From Salinivibrio sharmensis (GTDB taxonomy: Bacteria > Pseudomonadota > Gammaproteobacteria > Enterobacterales > Vibrionaceae): DNA of 64,000 nucleotides. The stretch covers positions 21,319 through 85,318 of the forward strand of contig NZ_MUFC01000011.1 in NCBI RefSeq assembly GCF_001995985.1. The letters are read 5' to 3'. Position 1 is the first letter of the stretch, and every line of letters starts with the position of its first letter. Below, in pieces: positions 31,496 to 42,669 of the stretch. The position numbers and the translations under genes were made by a program. The notes beneath the pieces are model-generated. The model searched no databases. It was not told the origin of the DNA and saw only the letters and a list, made by a program, of their open reading frames with translations.

Positions 31496-32458
31496 TTAGG
31501 CTGCCGCATTCACAAATAGGTAGCCTTGATAGCCGATATAACAAAGGAGAAAAACAGCGCCTTCAATGCGGTTAATACTGCGTGATTTGCCGAGTGCAAA
31601 CACCAGCAACATGATAGACAGCACCAACATAATATAATAATCGCGGCTCATGGCATACTCACTGATCGCCGAGGGGTTAAGTAACCCTGGGATCCCCATC
31701 ACCGCGAGAATATTGAACACGTTTGAGCCGATGATGTTGCCGACAGCCAAGTCATCTTCGCCTTTCATCACCCCGGCAATCGACGCGGCAAGTTCAGGCA
31801 AACTGGTGCCAATAGCGATGATGGTCAAGCCAATCACCAGATCGCTCATGCCAAAGTACTGTGCGATGGTCACCGCCGAGTCGACCACTTGATCCGAGGA
31901 AACCAGCAGTAACGGTAAGCCGATAATGATCCACAGCACCGCTTTCAGGTTACTGACATCATTCGGGATATCCGATTGCTGGTCGGCAAGAATCGGGTCA
32001 GTGCCGCCAGAGTCTTTGCCGATTTTCAGCATCATTAAGATGAAAATCACAAACAAGGTGAACAGGCCCACCCCTTCAAAGAAACCAAGGTGATTGTTCC
32101 AAAGCAGCACCCCAGCCAATACGGTGACCCCCAACATCAGAGGCAGCTCGCGACGAATAATGGTCGAGCCAATAGACAGGGGCTTGATCAGTGCAGTAAA
32201 GCCTAGGATCAACGCGATGTTGGCGATGTTAGAGCCCAATACATTCCCCACGGCGGTGTCGGTTTTATCCGCTAAGGCGGCATTAGCCGAAACCATCATC
32301 TCGGGGGCGGAGGAGCCCATCGCCAAGATAGTCATCCCGATGACCAGTGGAGAAACGCCGTAGTTTTTCGCGATTGCTGCCGCGCCGAACACTAATCGGT
32401 CGGCACTCCACACTAGCACGATGAGTCCAACAATGAGTATGGCAACCGCTATGACCAT
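31496..32458 (-). CDS. yrbG: CaCA-family sodium/calcium antiporter-like protein YrbG
   Basis: 320-aa membrane protein with ten or so helices in two inverted halves. Each half has an alpha-repeat (MGSSAPEMMVSANAALADKTDTAVGNVLGSNIANI and IGTSLPELAASIAGVMKGEDDLAVGNIIGSNVFNI). The ion actually moved by YrbG is not settled. First gene of the kdsD-kdsC-lpt-rpoN run, divergent from the mla operon. Confidence 0.93.
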   Translation of the reverse strand: MVIAVAILIVGLIVLVWSADRLVFGAAAIAKNYGVSPLVIGMTILAMGSSAPEMMVSANAALADKTDTAVGNVLGSNIANIALILGFTALIKPLSIGSTIIRRELPLMLGVTVLAGVLLWNNHLGFFEGVGLFTLFVIFILMMLKIGKDSGGTDPILADQQSDIPNDVSNLKAVLWIIIGLPLLLVSSDQVVDSAVTIAQYFGMSDLVIGLTIIAIGTSLPELAASIAGVMKGEDDLAVGNIIGSNVFNILAVMGIPGLLNPSAISEYAMSRDYYIMLVLSIMLLVFALGKSRSINRIEGAVFLLCYIGYQGYLFVNAAA

Positions 32459-32590
32459 GACACCTATCCTTTGCGTTTTTTGATTGGGTACAAATGAGGT
32501 GCAATTCTGACGGCTAACGGGGTAAATGTGAAGCGAAAAGCCCGTGCTTTAGCGATGAAATCGGCGATTTCATTCATCAACATGAGAGTT

Positions 32591-32646
32591 GTCGCCGTGA
32601 AACGGTCGCCATGAAACGGTCGCCATGAAACACTCACCATGAATGC
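32591..32646. repeat. Four tandem 14-bp repeats upstream of yrbG and mlaF
   Basis: Units GTCGCCGTGAAACG, GTCGCCATGAAACG, GTCGCCATGAAACA and CTCACCATGAATGC. The middle copies are nearly identical and the outer ones diverged. No known regulator site is recognised. Confidence 0.8.
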
Positions 32647-32771
32647 CCCGTTACATTTGCCGGACGTAAGCTGACCGATGTCTGACACGAAAAGCGAAAA
32701 GAAGCTGCTATTATCAGGGATAAGTCACGTCCTGTGGGCGCTGAGAAGCGGCGTGGCTTGTGTTAGGGTGG

Positions 32772-32800
32772 TTGACGACTTATTATCAGCCACTTAATTT
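32772..32800 (+). promoter_or_regulatory. Candidate promoter of mlaFEDCB-ibaG-murA
   Basis: TTGACG at 32772-32777 and TAATTT at 32795-32800, spacer 17 bp. The -35 is good and the -10 weak. Confidence 0.4.
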
Positions 32801-32828
32801 TGTTCCTTTATAACCATGAGATGCGGCC

Positions 32829-33626
32829 ATGGCAGCACAGAGCCTGATAGATATCAGTGGGATGACCTTCTCACGGGGCAATCGATGCATTTTTGACAAT
32901 ATTGATTTGCAAGTGCCACGTGGCCAAGTAACCGCGATCATGGGGCCCTCAGGTATTGGTAAAACCACCTTGCTACGCTTGATTGCCGGTCAGCTTAAAC
33001 CGGATGCGGGCGAGATTGTGTTTGATGGCCACGCCATTCCTACCCTAGGACGACGCAAGTTGTTTGAAGTCCGTCAGCGTATGAGCATGCTGTTCCAATC
33101 AGGGGCATTATTCACCGATATGTCGGTGTTTGATAACGTCGCTTTCCCGCTGCGCGAACATACCGATTTAGACGAGTCGCTGATTCACACCATCGTGATG
33201 CTCAAGCTCGAAGCGGTGGGCTTACGTGGCGCGCAAGGATTAATGCCCAGTGACCTGTCTGGCGGTATGGCACGTCGTGCGGCACTCGCACGCTCAATAG
33301 CCCTAGACCCTGAACTGATTTTGTTTGATGAGCCTTTTGTCGGCCAAGACCCGATTACCATGGGCGTATTGGTTACTTTGATTCGCCAGCTTAACCAAGC
33401 GCTGGGGTTGACTTGTGTGGTGGTCTCACACGATGTTCCCGAGGTCATGAGCATTGCTGATCATGTTTATTTACTGGCCGATAGCCGCATTATTGCCAGT
33501 GGCTCGCCCCAGTCGCTGCGTGACAATCCAGACCCCTGGGTCAAACAATTCTTAGAAGGCCATGCCGATGGCCCTGTGCCTTTTCGCTATCCCGCTGGCG
33601 AGTTAACGCAGGAGATTTTCCGGTGA
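32829..33626 (+). CDS. mlaF: Phospholipid transport ATP-binding protein MlaF
   Basis: 265-aa ATPase of the MlaFEDB complex, which keeps the outer membrane asymmetric by moving phospholipids between membranes. Walker [12 protein letters not shown], signature [14 protein letters not shown], Walker [14 protein letters not shown]. It overlaps mlaE by 4 nt. Confidence 0.97.
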   Translation: MAAQSLIDISGMTFSRGNRCIFDNIDLQVPRGQVTAIMGPSGIGKTTLLRLIAGQLKPDAGEIVFDGHAIPTLGRRKLFEVRQRMSMLFQSGALFTDMSVFDNVAFPLREHTDLDESLIHTIVMLKLEAVGLRGAQGLMPSDLSGGMARRAALARSIALDPELILFDEPFVGQDPITMGVLVTLIRQLNQALGLTCVVVSHDVPEVMSIADHVYLLADSRIIASGSPQSLRDNPDPWVKQFLEGHADGPVPFRYPAGELTQEIFR

Positions 33627-34405
33627 TCAGAACACAAATTGAAGATGTGGGCCGCCGGGCGATGCGTGTCGCTGAGTCCATGGGTCGCGCAACCTTTGTG
33701 ATGGCAGGCGCACTGATTGGCCGTCCGCAGCCGAGTAAAACCTTCCCGTTATTGGTCAAACAACTCTATTCAGTGGGGGTTCGCTCACTGGCGATCATCA
33801 TGGTCTCAGGCCTGTTTATTGGTATGGTGCTGAGTTTGCAAGGGTACCTGGTCTTATCAGACTTTGGCGCGGAAACCAGCCTTGGGCAAATGGTGGCCTT
33901 GTCGCTGCTGCGTGAACTTGGCCCCGTGGTGACCGCCTTGTTGTTTGCTGGCCGCGCCGGGTCAGCGCTGACTGCAGAAATTGGCTTAATGAAAGCCACT
34001 GAGCAGCTCTCGAGCCTTGAGATGATGGCGGTCGACCCGCTGCGTCGGGTGATTGCCCCGCGCTTTTGGGCGGGCGTGATTGCCATGCCTCTGCTGGCAG
34101 TGATTTTTATGCTGGTGGGCATTTGGGGCGGCGAGTTGGTCGGCGTCGACTGGAAAGGCATTGATCACGGTAGTTTTTGGTCGGTGATGCAAGCGTCGGT
34201 CGACCTAGGTTATGACGTGGGCAACGCACTGATCAAAAGTGTGGTGTTTGCGGTGGCTGTGACCTGGATTGCCCTTTTTAACGGCTATGATGCCACGCCG
34301 ACATCGGAAGGGATCAGCCGCGCCACCACGCGCACTGTGGTACATTCATCGTTGGCCGTGCTTGGCCTAGACTTTGTCCTTACTGCACTCATGTTTGGGA
34401 ATTAA
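33623..34405 (+). CDS. mlaE: Phospholipid transport permease MlaE
   Basis: 260-aa permease with about five membrane helices and the MlaE family motif ([38 protein letters not shown]). Inner-membrane core of the Mla complex. mlaD starts 2 nt after its stop. Confidence 0.97.
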   Translation: MIRTQIEDVGRRAMRVAESMGRATFVMAGALIGRPQPSKTFPLLVKQLYSVGVRSLAIIMVSGLFIGMVLSLQGYLVLSDFGAETSLGQMVALSLLRELGPVVTALLFAGRAGSALTAEIGLMKATEQLSSLEMMAVDPLRRVIAPRFWAGVIAMPLLAVIFMLVGIWGGELVGVDWKGIDHGSFWSVMQASVDLGYDVGNALIKSVVFAVAVTWIALFNGYDATPTSEGISRATTRTVVHSSLAVLGLDFVLTALMFGN

Positions 34406-34407
34406 TC

Positions 34408-34887
34408 ATGCAACAGAGTCGTAAAACAGAATTTTGGGTAGGTTGCTTTGTCATTGCTGGCATCGCAGCGTTATTGGTTTTGGCGTTTCAAGTGGCAGAC
34501 GTCCAACGTTGGGGGCGGGCAGATACCTACACGTTAACCGCTGAATTCGACAATATTGGTGGCTTGAAAGTGCGCTCCCCCGTCAAAGTGGGCGGTGTGA
34601 CCGTCGGTCAGGTCACAGATATTTCATTGAGTGCAGAGACGTATGTCCCTCAGGTTACCTTGCAAATAAACGCAGACGCTGGGCGATTTCCCGAATCAAG
34701 CTCGGCATCGATTTACACCGCAGGGCTACTGGGTGAGCAGTACATTGGCATTACCCCAGGTTTCGTGGATGAAGCCCTCGGTATTGGCTATCTCGACGCA
34801 GGAGATAAGATTCAGGACACCAAATCGGCACTGGTGCTAGAAGATTTGATTGGTCAGTTCCTCTATAGCGTTGGTGACAAGGAGTAA
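34408..34887 (+). CDS. mlaD: MCE-domain phospholipid-binding protein MlaD
   Basis: 159-aa protein: one N-terminal membrane helix (about residues 8-27) then a single MCE domain (TLTAEFDNIGGLKVRSPVKVGGVTVGQV). It forms a hexameric ring on MlaE in the periplasm. Confidence 0.96.
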   Translation: MQQSRKTEFWVGCFVIAGIAALLVLAFQVADVQRWGRADTYTLTAEFDNIGGLKVRSPVKVGGVTVGQVTDISLSAETYVPQVTLQINADAGRFPESSSASIYTAGLLGEQYIGITPGFVDEALGIGYLDAGDKIQDTKSALVLEDLIGQFLYSVGDKE

Positions 34888-34892
34888 ACAGC

Positions 34893-35567
34893 ATGAAAAA
34901 GACATGGATCGCACTGAGCAGCGCCGTTTGCCTGCTGGTTTCAAGCCTTGGCACTGTGGCACAGGCGAGCGAGCCGGTTGATCAATCCAACCCTTATCAG
35001 CTCATCGAGCAAGTGGCGGACAACACCTTTAGTCGCTTGCGTAAAGACCGCACCTTATTCCGCGCCGATCCGGACTTGCTGCGTGATGTGGTCAAAGACG
35101 AGTTGCTGCCTTATATCCATACCCGGTATGCGGCATCGCTGGTGTTAGGGGCGCAGTATTATCGCAAAGCGACACCGGCGCAGCGTGATGCCTTTACCGA
35201 GGCATTCACTGAATACATGATTGCCTCTTATGCTCAAATCCTGCTCGAATATGATGACCAGGACGTCGAGGTACAAAAGGATCAGCCGATTGCCCCGGAC
35301 GATAAAATTGTCAAAGTGCGGGTGGACATTACTGACTCGTCACGGCCGCCAATTCGTCTTGATTTTAGCTTACGTAAAAATACTCGGACAGGAAATTGGC
35401 AAGCCTATGACGTCACCGCTGAGGGTGTGAGTATGATCCAGTCTAAGCAGTCGGAGTGGAAAGCGCCGCTACGTCGTGATGGCATTGATTCGGTCATTGA
35501 ACAATTAAAAACCTTGGCAGAGCGCCCCATCCGTCGAGAAGACAAGCAAAAACAGGACGCCTCATGA
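34893..35567 (+). CDS. mlaC: Periplasmic phospholipid shuttle MlaC
   Basis: 224-aa protein with a Sec signal peptide (MKKTWIALSSAVCLLVSSLGTVAQAS) and an MlaC/Tol2 domain (YAASLVLGAQYYRKATPAQRDAFTEAFTEYM). It carries lipids between MlaA in the outer membrane and MlaFEDB. Overlaps mlaB by 4 nt. Confidence 0.96.
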   Translation: MKKTWIALSSAVCLLVSSLGTVAQASEPVDQSNPYQLIEQVADNTFSRLRKDRTLFRADPDLLRDVVKDELLPYIHTRYAASLVLGAQYYRKATPAQRDAFTEAFTEYMIASYAQILLEYDDQDVEVQKDQPIAPDDKIVKVRVDITDSSRPPIRLDFSLRKNTRTGNWQAYDVTAEGVSMIQSKQSEWKAPLRRDGIDSVIEQLKTLAERPIRREDKQKQDAS

Positions 35568-35878
35568 GCATCCGCTTAACCGCCGGGGACGGGCAACAGT
35601 ATCACTTGTCAGGGCGATTAGATCGTGACACAGTGCCTGATTTTTGGCGTCAGCGTGACCAGTGGCTCCCCGCCGACACCGCCTTGAGCCTGGATTTAAG
35701 CGCGCTGTCACGCGTCGATTCGGCAGGCATGGCGATGTTGCTACACCTTGATAAGCAACTACGTAGTCAAGGAAAGCAGGTGCGTTACCAAGGGGTGCCA
35801 GAGCAGCTTAAATTGTTGTTAACGCTGAGCAATTTAGAAACATTTTTTGACGATGCTGAGCATCAAGAAGGGGTTTAA
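35564..35878 (+). CDS. mlaB: STAS-domain protein MlaB
   Basis: 104-aa STAS protein that binds and stabilises MlaF. The STAS core is visible ([31 protein letters not shown]). Small and fast evolving; position in the operon supports the call. Confidence 0.93.
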   Translation: MSIRLTAGDGQQYHLSGRLDRDTVPDFWRQRDQWLPADTALSLDLSALSRVDSAGMAMLLHLDKQLRSQGKQVRYQGVPEQLKLLLTLSNLETFFDDAEHQEGV

Positions 35879-35880
35879 AC

Positions 35881-36135
35881 GTGGAAGCAAGCGAAGTTAA
35901 AGCCATTTTAGAGGCAGCTTTGTCAGTGGACGAGCTGCACGTGAAAGGCGATGGCAGCCACTTTGAAGTGATTGCTGTGGCAGAGATGTTTGACGGGATG
36001 TCACGTGTGAAAAAGCAACAAACGATTTATGCACCGCTGATGGAGCATATTGCACGTAATGATATCCATGCTGTCAGTATTAAAGCGATGACCCCGAGTG
36101 AGTGGGCGCGCGATAAAAAGCTGATGCAGTTGTAA
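35881..36135 (+). CDS. ibaG: BolA-family protein IbaG
   Basis: 84-aa BolA-like protein ([41 protein letters not shown]). IbaG is known to bind monothiol glutaredoxin with a 2Fe-2S cluster and to affect acid tolerance and envelope. It starts 2 nt after mlaB, probably with GTG, and precedes murA as in E. coli (yrbA). Confidence 0.94.
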   Translation: MEASEVKAILEAALSVDELHVKGDGSHFEVIAVAEMFDGMSRVKKQQTIYAPLMEHIARNDIHAVSIKAMTPSEWARDKKLMQL

Positions 36136-37404
<1,269 letters not shown>

Positions 37405-37426
37405 CCTCGTCTTACACTCGATACAC

Positions 37427-37453
37427 AAACGCCAGCATCCAGCTGGCGTTTTT
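37427..37453. terminator. Terminator after murA
   Basis: 10-bp stem AAACGCCAGC/GCTGGCGTTT, ATCCA loop and T-run, 22 nt after the murA stop and upstream of the convergent degS stop. Confidence 0.9.
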
Positions 37454-37500
37454 GATGGCACGAACCGTTAAGTGCAGAGAGTGGAGAGCAGCGGATAGCA

Positions 37501-38583
37501 CTAGCGGCGCTGCCTTTCATCACCCACCTTGACGGGCAGTGTCAGGGTGTCTCCATCACGAATGAGGGTCACATCGAGCGTTGAGCCTGGGCGAGTATCA
37601 GTGACCATATCCATGGCACTGCGTGCGCCACGTACCGCTTGCCCATCAATCTTAATAATTAAATCTTGCGGTTTGATGCCGGCTTTATCCGCCGGTCCCC
37701 CTTGGTCGACCCCAGACACCATCACCCCTCGTTGTTGTTCGGCATCGAGCAGGCGTGCCATCACTGGATTCACATCGCGACCATCAATGCCGATATAGCC
37801 TCGGATCACTCGGCCATCGGCAATCAGTTTGTTCATGATTTTTTCGGTCAACCCGTAGGGGATCGCAAACGAGATCCCGTAGGTTTCCAAATCGGTGGCT
37901 TGCTGGAATGAGGCGGTGTTAATACCCACTAACTCGCCGCGACTGTTGACCAAGGCACCCCCAGAGTTCCCTCGGTTAATCGCGGCATCGGTTTGTAAAA
38001 AGTCTTGGCGACCATAAAAACTCATCCCGGTACGGCCAGTGGCGGAAATAATGCCATAGGTCGTGGTTTGGCCGAGATTATAGGGGTTACCAATCGCGAG
38101 TACCGTATCCCCCACCGCAGGCTGATAACGCTCGTTGACCGGGATCACGGGCAAGTTATCGGCTTGCACTTTAAGCACCGCTAAGTCGGTGCGCTGGTCT
38201 TTGCCGACCATTTGCGCAGTGAAAATACGGCCATCTTGCAAAGCCACAATCACCTGATCGGCTTCGGCGACTACGTGGTAGTTGGTGACGATATAACCTT
38301 TAGCACTCATGATCACCCCTGATCCAAGTCCCTGGGTATTAAGCGCTAGCCTGTCGTTGCCAGTGTAATTGCGAGTGTAGATGTTGACCACTGCGGGTGA
38401 TGCGCGTTTAACCGCATAATTAAATGACACCAATTCAACTGGCTTTTCGTCGTCATTGTCGGCAAAAGAAAAGTCCGATAACAGGCCAGAGCGTAAGTCT
38501 GGCACCGTCACCAACAATAAGGCAGCCGTCACCAAGCCAATAATCACAGAGCGAATCAATAACGCCAGCATAAACAATGCCAT
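37501..38583 (-). CDS. degS: Site-1 protease DegS (sigma-E stress sensor)
   Basis: 360-aa inner-membrane anchored serine protease that cuts RseA when its PDZ domain senses unfolded porins. One N-terminal helix, catalytic His (TNYHVVAEADQV), Asp (RTDLAVLKV) and Ser (NRGNSGGALVN), and a single PDZ domain at the C-terminus. ATG 38583 has GAGG almost touching it; ATG 38571 is also possible. Confidence 0.94.
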   Translation of the reverse strand: MALFMLALLIRSVIIGLVTAALLLVTVPDLRSGLLSDFSFADNDDEKPVELVSFNYAVKRASPAVVNIYTRNYTGNDRLALNTQGLGSGVIMSAKGYIVTNYHVVAEADQVIVALQDGRIFTAQMVGKDQRTDLAVLKVQADNLPVIPVNERYQPAVGDTVLAIGNPYNLGQTTTYGIISATGRTGMSFYGRQDFLQTDAAINRGNSGGALVNSRGELVGINTASFQQATDLETYGISFAIPYGLTEKIMNKLIADGRVIRGYIGIDGRDVNPVMARLLDAEQQRGVMVSGVDQGGPADKAGIKPQDLIIKIDGQAVRGARSAMDMVTDTRPGSTLDVTLIRDGDTLTLPVKVGDERQRR

Positions 38584-38659
38584 CCTCAAGCAACTTAACG
38601 CGGAGCTAGAGAATAGCATTGTCGGCGAGGGTTGGGGAAATCATCACCGCGGTCTGGGC

Positions 38660-38688
38660 AAAAAAATGCCTGCCGAGGTGGCAGGCAT
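38660..38688 (-). terminator. Terminator after degQ
   Basis: On the minus strand: ATGCCTGCC/GGCAGGCAT 9-bp stem, 5-nt loop, then a T-run of at least six. It lies between the degQ stop and the degS start, so degS probably has its own promoter. Confidence 0.88.
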
Positions 38689-38720
38689 CAATTGACGTTC
38701 ATTATGTGTCAGTTCGCGAC

Positions 38721-40088
38721 CTAGCGGATCACCAGGTACAGCGAGCTGTTATCGCGAACGATATTGAGCGCTAGCACGCTAGGCTTGTCTTCCAGCAGTT
38801 TGCGCAGATCGCCGAGGTTCTCAACCTTGTGGCGGTTTAGGCCGACAATCACATCGCCTTCACGCAAGCCATAGCGCGCGGCGAGGGAGCCTTCTTCAAT
38901 CGCTGTCACTTCTACCCCGGCCGGTTCGGTGTCGTGATTTTTCAGCTCAGCACCGGTGAGCGCTTTATGCAGGTTATCAGCCTTGGTTTGCGTCTGGCTC
39001 GCTTCTTTAAGGGTGGTATCCATTTCTAGGTTTTCACCGTCGCGGATAACCCCCAAGGTCACTGGCTTGCCCGCGCCTAAGGTGGCAATTTTGGCGCGTA
39101 ATTCACCAAAGCTGCGGATGCTCTTACCGTTAACCGACACAATGATGTCACCGGCTTCTAAGCCTGCTTCTTCTGCCGCAGACTCTGGCATCACTTGGCT
39201 AACAAAGGCGCCGTGTTGTGTGGCAAGACCAAAGGCATCGGCGAGCTCTGAGGTGAGTTCGCGCCCGGTGACACCCAGCATGCCGCGGCGCACCGACCCA
39301 TACTCGATAATTTGGTCGACAAGGCTTTTCGCCATATTGACCGGAATCGCAAAGCCAATCCCGACGTTACCGCCATTGGGGCCTAAAATCGCGGTGTTGA
39401 TCCCCATTAGCTCGCCATTAAGGTTAACCAGGGCACCTCCCGAGTTACCACTGTTGATCGCCGCATCGGTTTGAATAAAGTTCTCGAAGTTTTCTAGGTT
39501 CAAACCGCTGCGCCCCAGTGCCGAGATGATCCCCGAGGTAACGGTTTGTCCCAGCCCAAATGGGTTACCAATCGCCACCGCAAAATCGCCCACGCGCAGT
39601 TCGTCTGAGTTCGCGAGCGGAATCTGGGTAAGGTTATCGGCATCTTCTTCGAGCTGGAGAAGGGCGATGTCAGACATTTCGTCGCTGCCAATCAAGGTGG
39701 CATCGTACTCGCGTCCGTCTTTGAGCTGCACGCGAATTTGGTCGGCATCATCAATCACATGGTGGTTGGTGACAATATAGCCTTTATCCGCATCAACAAT
39801 TACCCCTGAGCCGAGTCCACGAAATGGACGCTCTTGGGCTTGCTCGGGCGGTATGTTCGGGCCAAAGAAAAAACGAAAAGCTTCTGGAATACGCTGCTTG
39901 GCGACTTTATTGCCTTCAACGGCAATACTCACCACTGCAGGAGACACCTTCTCTAGCATGGGCGCTAAGCTGGGCATAGCCTCGCCGTTAACGGTTTGCG
40001 GTAGGGCAGCGTGGCTTGGGAGAGGGGAAAAGGCCGCGCCAAGAGTCAGCGCGGCGATACTCATCGCTAGTAAAGACTTCTTCATCAT
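38721..40088 (-). CDS. degQ: Periplasmic serine protease/chaperone DegQ (DegP family)
   Basis: 455-aa HtrA protease with a signal peptide (MMKKSLLAMSIAALTLGAAFSPLPSHA), catalytic His (TNHHVIDDADQI), Asp (MSDIALLQLE) and Ser (NSGNSGGALVN), then two PDZ domains (about residues 260-350 and 370-455). The short LA loop (around FFFGPNIPPEQAQERPFRG) fits DegQ better than DegP. Upstream of degS, as in E. coli. Confidence 0.94.
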   Translation of the reverse strand: MMKKSLLAMSIAALTLGAAFSPLPSHAALPQTVNGEAMPSLAPMLEKVSPAVVSIAVEGNKVAKQRIPEAFRFFFGPNIPPEQAQERPFRGLGSGVIVDADKGYIVTNHHVIDDADQIRVQLKDGREYDATLIGSDEMSDIALLQLEEDADNLTQIPLANSDELRVGDFAVAIGNPFGLGQTVTSGIISALGRSGLNLENFENFIQTDAAINSGNSGGALVNLNGELMGINTAILGPNGGNVGIGFAIPVNMAKSLVDQIIEYGSVRRGMLGVTGRELTSELADAFGLATQHGAFVSQVMPESAAEEAGLEAGDIIVSVNGKSIRSFGELRAKIATLGAGKPVTLGVIRDGENLEMDTTLKEASQTQTKADNLHKALTGAELKNHDTEPAGVEVTAIEEGSLAARYGLREGDVIVGLNRHKVENLGDLRKLLEDKPSVLALNIVRDNSSLYLVIR

Positions 40089-40155
40089 AGACTCACACTC
40101 CGATTGTCAGGTATGAAGTGAGAGTGGGGGCTATCTGAAAAAGTTCAATCCTCCA

Positions 40156-40563
40156 TCAACTCGTCGCGCGTGACCCTTCACCGCTTTTGAGTAGTCCAGA
40201 GGCGCTGCCTGAGTAGTCTCTCGGCGGCTCGCTGGTGGTATCGACTTTTACTTCGGTGATTTTACCCAGTCGCTTGGCAAACGGGTTGTCCTGATCGGGC
40301 AAGTTTGGCATCAAATCGGTCGAGGTCTTTGCCATGTGTTGATAGAGCTTGTTGTAATCTTTGGAAAGCGTATCGAGCAGCTCCGCGCTTTGGGCAAAAT
40401 GGTCAACCAGCTCTTGGCGATATTGCTCCAGCTCGTAACGTGATTTTTCTAGCTCCCTTTTCATGTTTTTTTGTTGTTTGAGATCGCGTGTCGTCATGCG
40501 GGCAATGAAGAAGCCTACCGCGATACCGATGACGAGAAAGATCAGGCTATTAATCCAGGCCAT
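40156..40563 (-). CDS. zapG: ZapG (YhcB), DUF1043 cell-division/envelope protein
   Basis: 135-aa protein with an N-terminal membrane helix (MAWINSLIFLVIGIAVGFFIARM), a coiled coil (about residues 30-90) and an unstructured tail. It interacts with divisome and elongasome components. Divergent from zapE and next to degQ, the conserved order. Confidence 0.92.
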   Translation of the reverse strand: MAWINSLIFLVIGIAVGFFIARMTTRDLKQQKNMKRELEKSRYELEQYRQELVDHFAQSAELLDTLSKDYNKLYQHMAKTSTDLMPNLPDQDNPFAKRLGKITEVKVDTTSEPPRDYSGSASGLLKSGEGSRATS

Positions 40564-40843
40564 AACTGCTCCTTGTAGTCACAAGTTGACCACCCACAGA
40601 TACTACTGACGGGTCAGTCACGACAAGTAAAATCACTTGCCTACTTTAATAATATCGTACATTCCCCATTTACTCAGCAAGGGAAGATTTAGCTCACTAT
40701 ACACGTCGATGCTTATTGGCGGTACTGGCAGCGGGCGGATTGTGGGTTGGAGTGCGATCGCCCCGCGTTTTTGTCGATATGTTACGTTTTTTATCGGGCG
40801 TGTTACTATGCATGAAGGCGATAATCAATGAGGCTTTCACGGA

Positions 40844-41950
40844 ATGACGCCACTCGAACATTATAATAACGATCTGACCCACAACGATTTTATTGAAGAC
40901 CCCGCGCAGCGTATGGCGGTAGAGAAGCTTGATGATCTCTACCACCGCCTGATCGCCAATCCCATTGCGCCCGCCACGCCCGAAAAGCGCAGCTGGCTGC
41001 CTTGGCGCAAGCGCGAACCGGTGCCTGTGACTCCAGTGAAAGGCCTGTATTTTTGGGGTGGCGTGGGGCGCGGCAAAACCTATTTAATGGACACCTTTTT
41101 TCATGCTTTGCCGTTTGAAAATAAAATGCGCATGCATTTTCACCGCTTTATGCATCGTGTGCACCAAGAGCTGAAAAAGCTTGATGGCGAGGTTGACCCG
41201 TTGCCACAAATCGCCGACAAGTTCGCCCGAGAAACCCGAGTACTGTGCTTTGATGAGTTTTTTGTCTCTGACATTACCGATGCGATGATTCTGGGGACGT
41301 TAATGGAGGCTTTGTTTGCGCGCGGCATTACCCTGGTGGCCACCTCTAACATTGTGCCAGATGAGCTCTACTGGAATGGGTTGCAACGCGCCCGCTTCTT
41401 ACCGGCGATCGCCTTGATTAACCAGCATTGTGAGGTGGTCAATGTCGACTCAGGGGTCGATTATCGTCTACGCACGTTAGAGCAAGCCGAGATCTTTCAC
41501 CACCCTTTAGATGACGCCGCAACGGCGCAAATGCACGCCTATTTTAAAAAGCTTAATGGCGAGGGTGGCGTGAAGCAGGATGTGATTGAGGTCAATCACC
41601 GGCCGCTGCAAACCATCGAAAACGGCGATGGGGTGGTGCATTTTAGCTTTGCTGAGCTTTGCCAATCCGCACGTAGCCAGAGCGATTACATGGAGCTGGC
41701 ACGCCTTTACCACACGGTGTTGCTGGCTGATATGCCTCAGCTAACCGGGGCGCAAGACGATGCGGCGCGGCGCTTTATTGCCTTGGTGGATGAGTTTTAC
41801 GAGCGCAGCGTGAAGCTAATCATCTCGGCGGCGGTGCCCATGGATAGCCTCTATCAAGGCGAACGGCTGGCGTTTGAATTTAGGCGCTGCCAATCACGCC
41901 TGATTGAGATGCAAAGCCATGACTACCTTGCCTTACCACACTTGCCCTAA
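40844..41950 (+). CDS. zapE: Cell division ATPase ZapE (AFG1 family)
   Basis: 368-aa P-loop ATPase that modulates the Z ring under stress. Walker A is FWGGVGRGKTYLMD, Walker B is TRVLCFDEFFVSDITDAMIL, and FARGITLVATSNIVPDELYWNGLQR is a family signature. Confidence 0.96.
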   Translation: MTPLEHYNNDLTHNDFIEDPAQRMAVEKLDDLYHRLIANPIAPATPEKRSWLPWRKREPVPVTPVKGLYFWGGVGRGKTYLMDTFFHALPFENKMRMHFHRFMHRVHQELKKLDGEVDPLPQIADKFARETRVLCFDEFFVSDITDAMILGTLMEALFARGITLVATSNIVPDELYWNGLQRARFLPAIALINQHCEVVNVDSGVDYRLRTLEQAEIFHHPLDDAATAQMHAYFKKLNGEGGVKQDVIEVNHRPLQTIENGDGVVHFSFAELCQSARSQSDYMELARLYHTVLLADMPQLTGAQDDAARRFIALVDEFYERSVKLIISAAVPMDSLYQGERLAFEFRRCQSRLIEMQSHDYLALPHLP

Positions 41951-42091
41951 ACGGGATGGACTTCGGGGCGCAAGCTCGCTAATAGCGCGCGTCCCGTGAG
42001 ACAAGGGTAGGCGGTAGCCAAACAATCACCAACTGAAAAAATCCACCGAATTTTTTTGCCAAAAGGAGGTGATTTTTTCTCCACTCTTCCC

Positions 42092-42227
42092 TATAATCTC
42101 GCGACCCACCGTTACTGTTGAAAGGCTTAGGCCGAGTGTACCACCACTCGAAGGGGTGATGTATGGGCGCTTAACAGTGGGAGCTTAGGCTCCTGAAGTG
42201 AAACTTATTAATCGGGTAATCATTAGC
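42092..42227 (+). promoter_or_regulatory. rplM-rpsI promoter -10 and structured 5' leader
   Basis: TATAAT at 42092-42097; no convincing -35. The leader of about 125 nt has a GGAGC/GCTCC hairpin at 42180-42193. In E. coli L13 represses its own operon through the rplM leader, so this leader may do the same; that is inference. Confidence 0.45.
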
Positions 42228-42656
42228 ATGAAAACTTTCGTTGCTAAACCAGAAACTGTAAAACGCGACTGGTTCGTTGTAGACGCTGAAGGCAAAACGT
42301 TGGGCCGTCTGGCCACTGAAATTGCAACGCGTCTGCGTGGCAAGCACAAGCCAGAATACACTCCTCACGTTGACACCGGTGACTACATCGTTGTTATCAA
42401 CGCTGAGAAAGTGGCTGTTACTGGCCGCAAAAAGTCTGACAAGATGTACTACAGCCACACTGGCTACATTGGTGGCATCAAGTCAATCAGCTTTGAAAAA
42501 CTGATCGCGGAAAAACCTGAACTGGTTATTGAAAAAGCCGTTAAAGGTATGTTGCCACGCGGTCCTCTAGGTCGTGCTATGTACCGTAAACTGAAAGTTT
42601 ACGCAGGTTCTGAGCACAAGCACGCGGCACAACAACCGCAAGTACTAGACATCTAA
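42228..42656 (+). CDS. rplM: 50S ribosomal protein L13
   Basis: 142-aa L13 ([55 protein letters not shown]). ATG 42228 gives the universal length. Upstream in-frame codons add ten residues not found in L13. rpsI follows after 13 nt. Confidence 0.99.
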   Translation: MKTFVAKPETVKRDWFVVDAEGKTLGRLATEIATRLRGKHKPEYTPHVDTGDYIVVINAEKVAVTGRKKSDKMYYSHTGYIGGIKSISFEKLIAEKPELVIEKAVKGMLPRGPLGRAMYRKLKVYAGSEHKHAAQQPQVLDI

Positions 42657-42669
42657 GAGGAATAAAGCA

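Larger units (their letters stand above)
32459..32828. other. 370-bp divergent intergenic region between yrbG and mlaF
   Basis: It holds the 5' regions of two long operons, a 14-bp tandem repeat (32591-32646) and a candidate mla promoter. Open frames here are low-complexity readings of the repeat and show no gene-like features. Confidence 0.6.

Noticed and set aside
32464-32688. A 74-codon minus-strand frame in the yrbG-mlaF gap
   Set aside because: It reads across the tandem repeat and has no homologous features.
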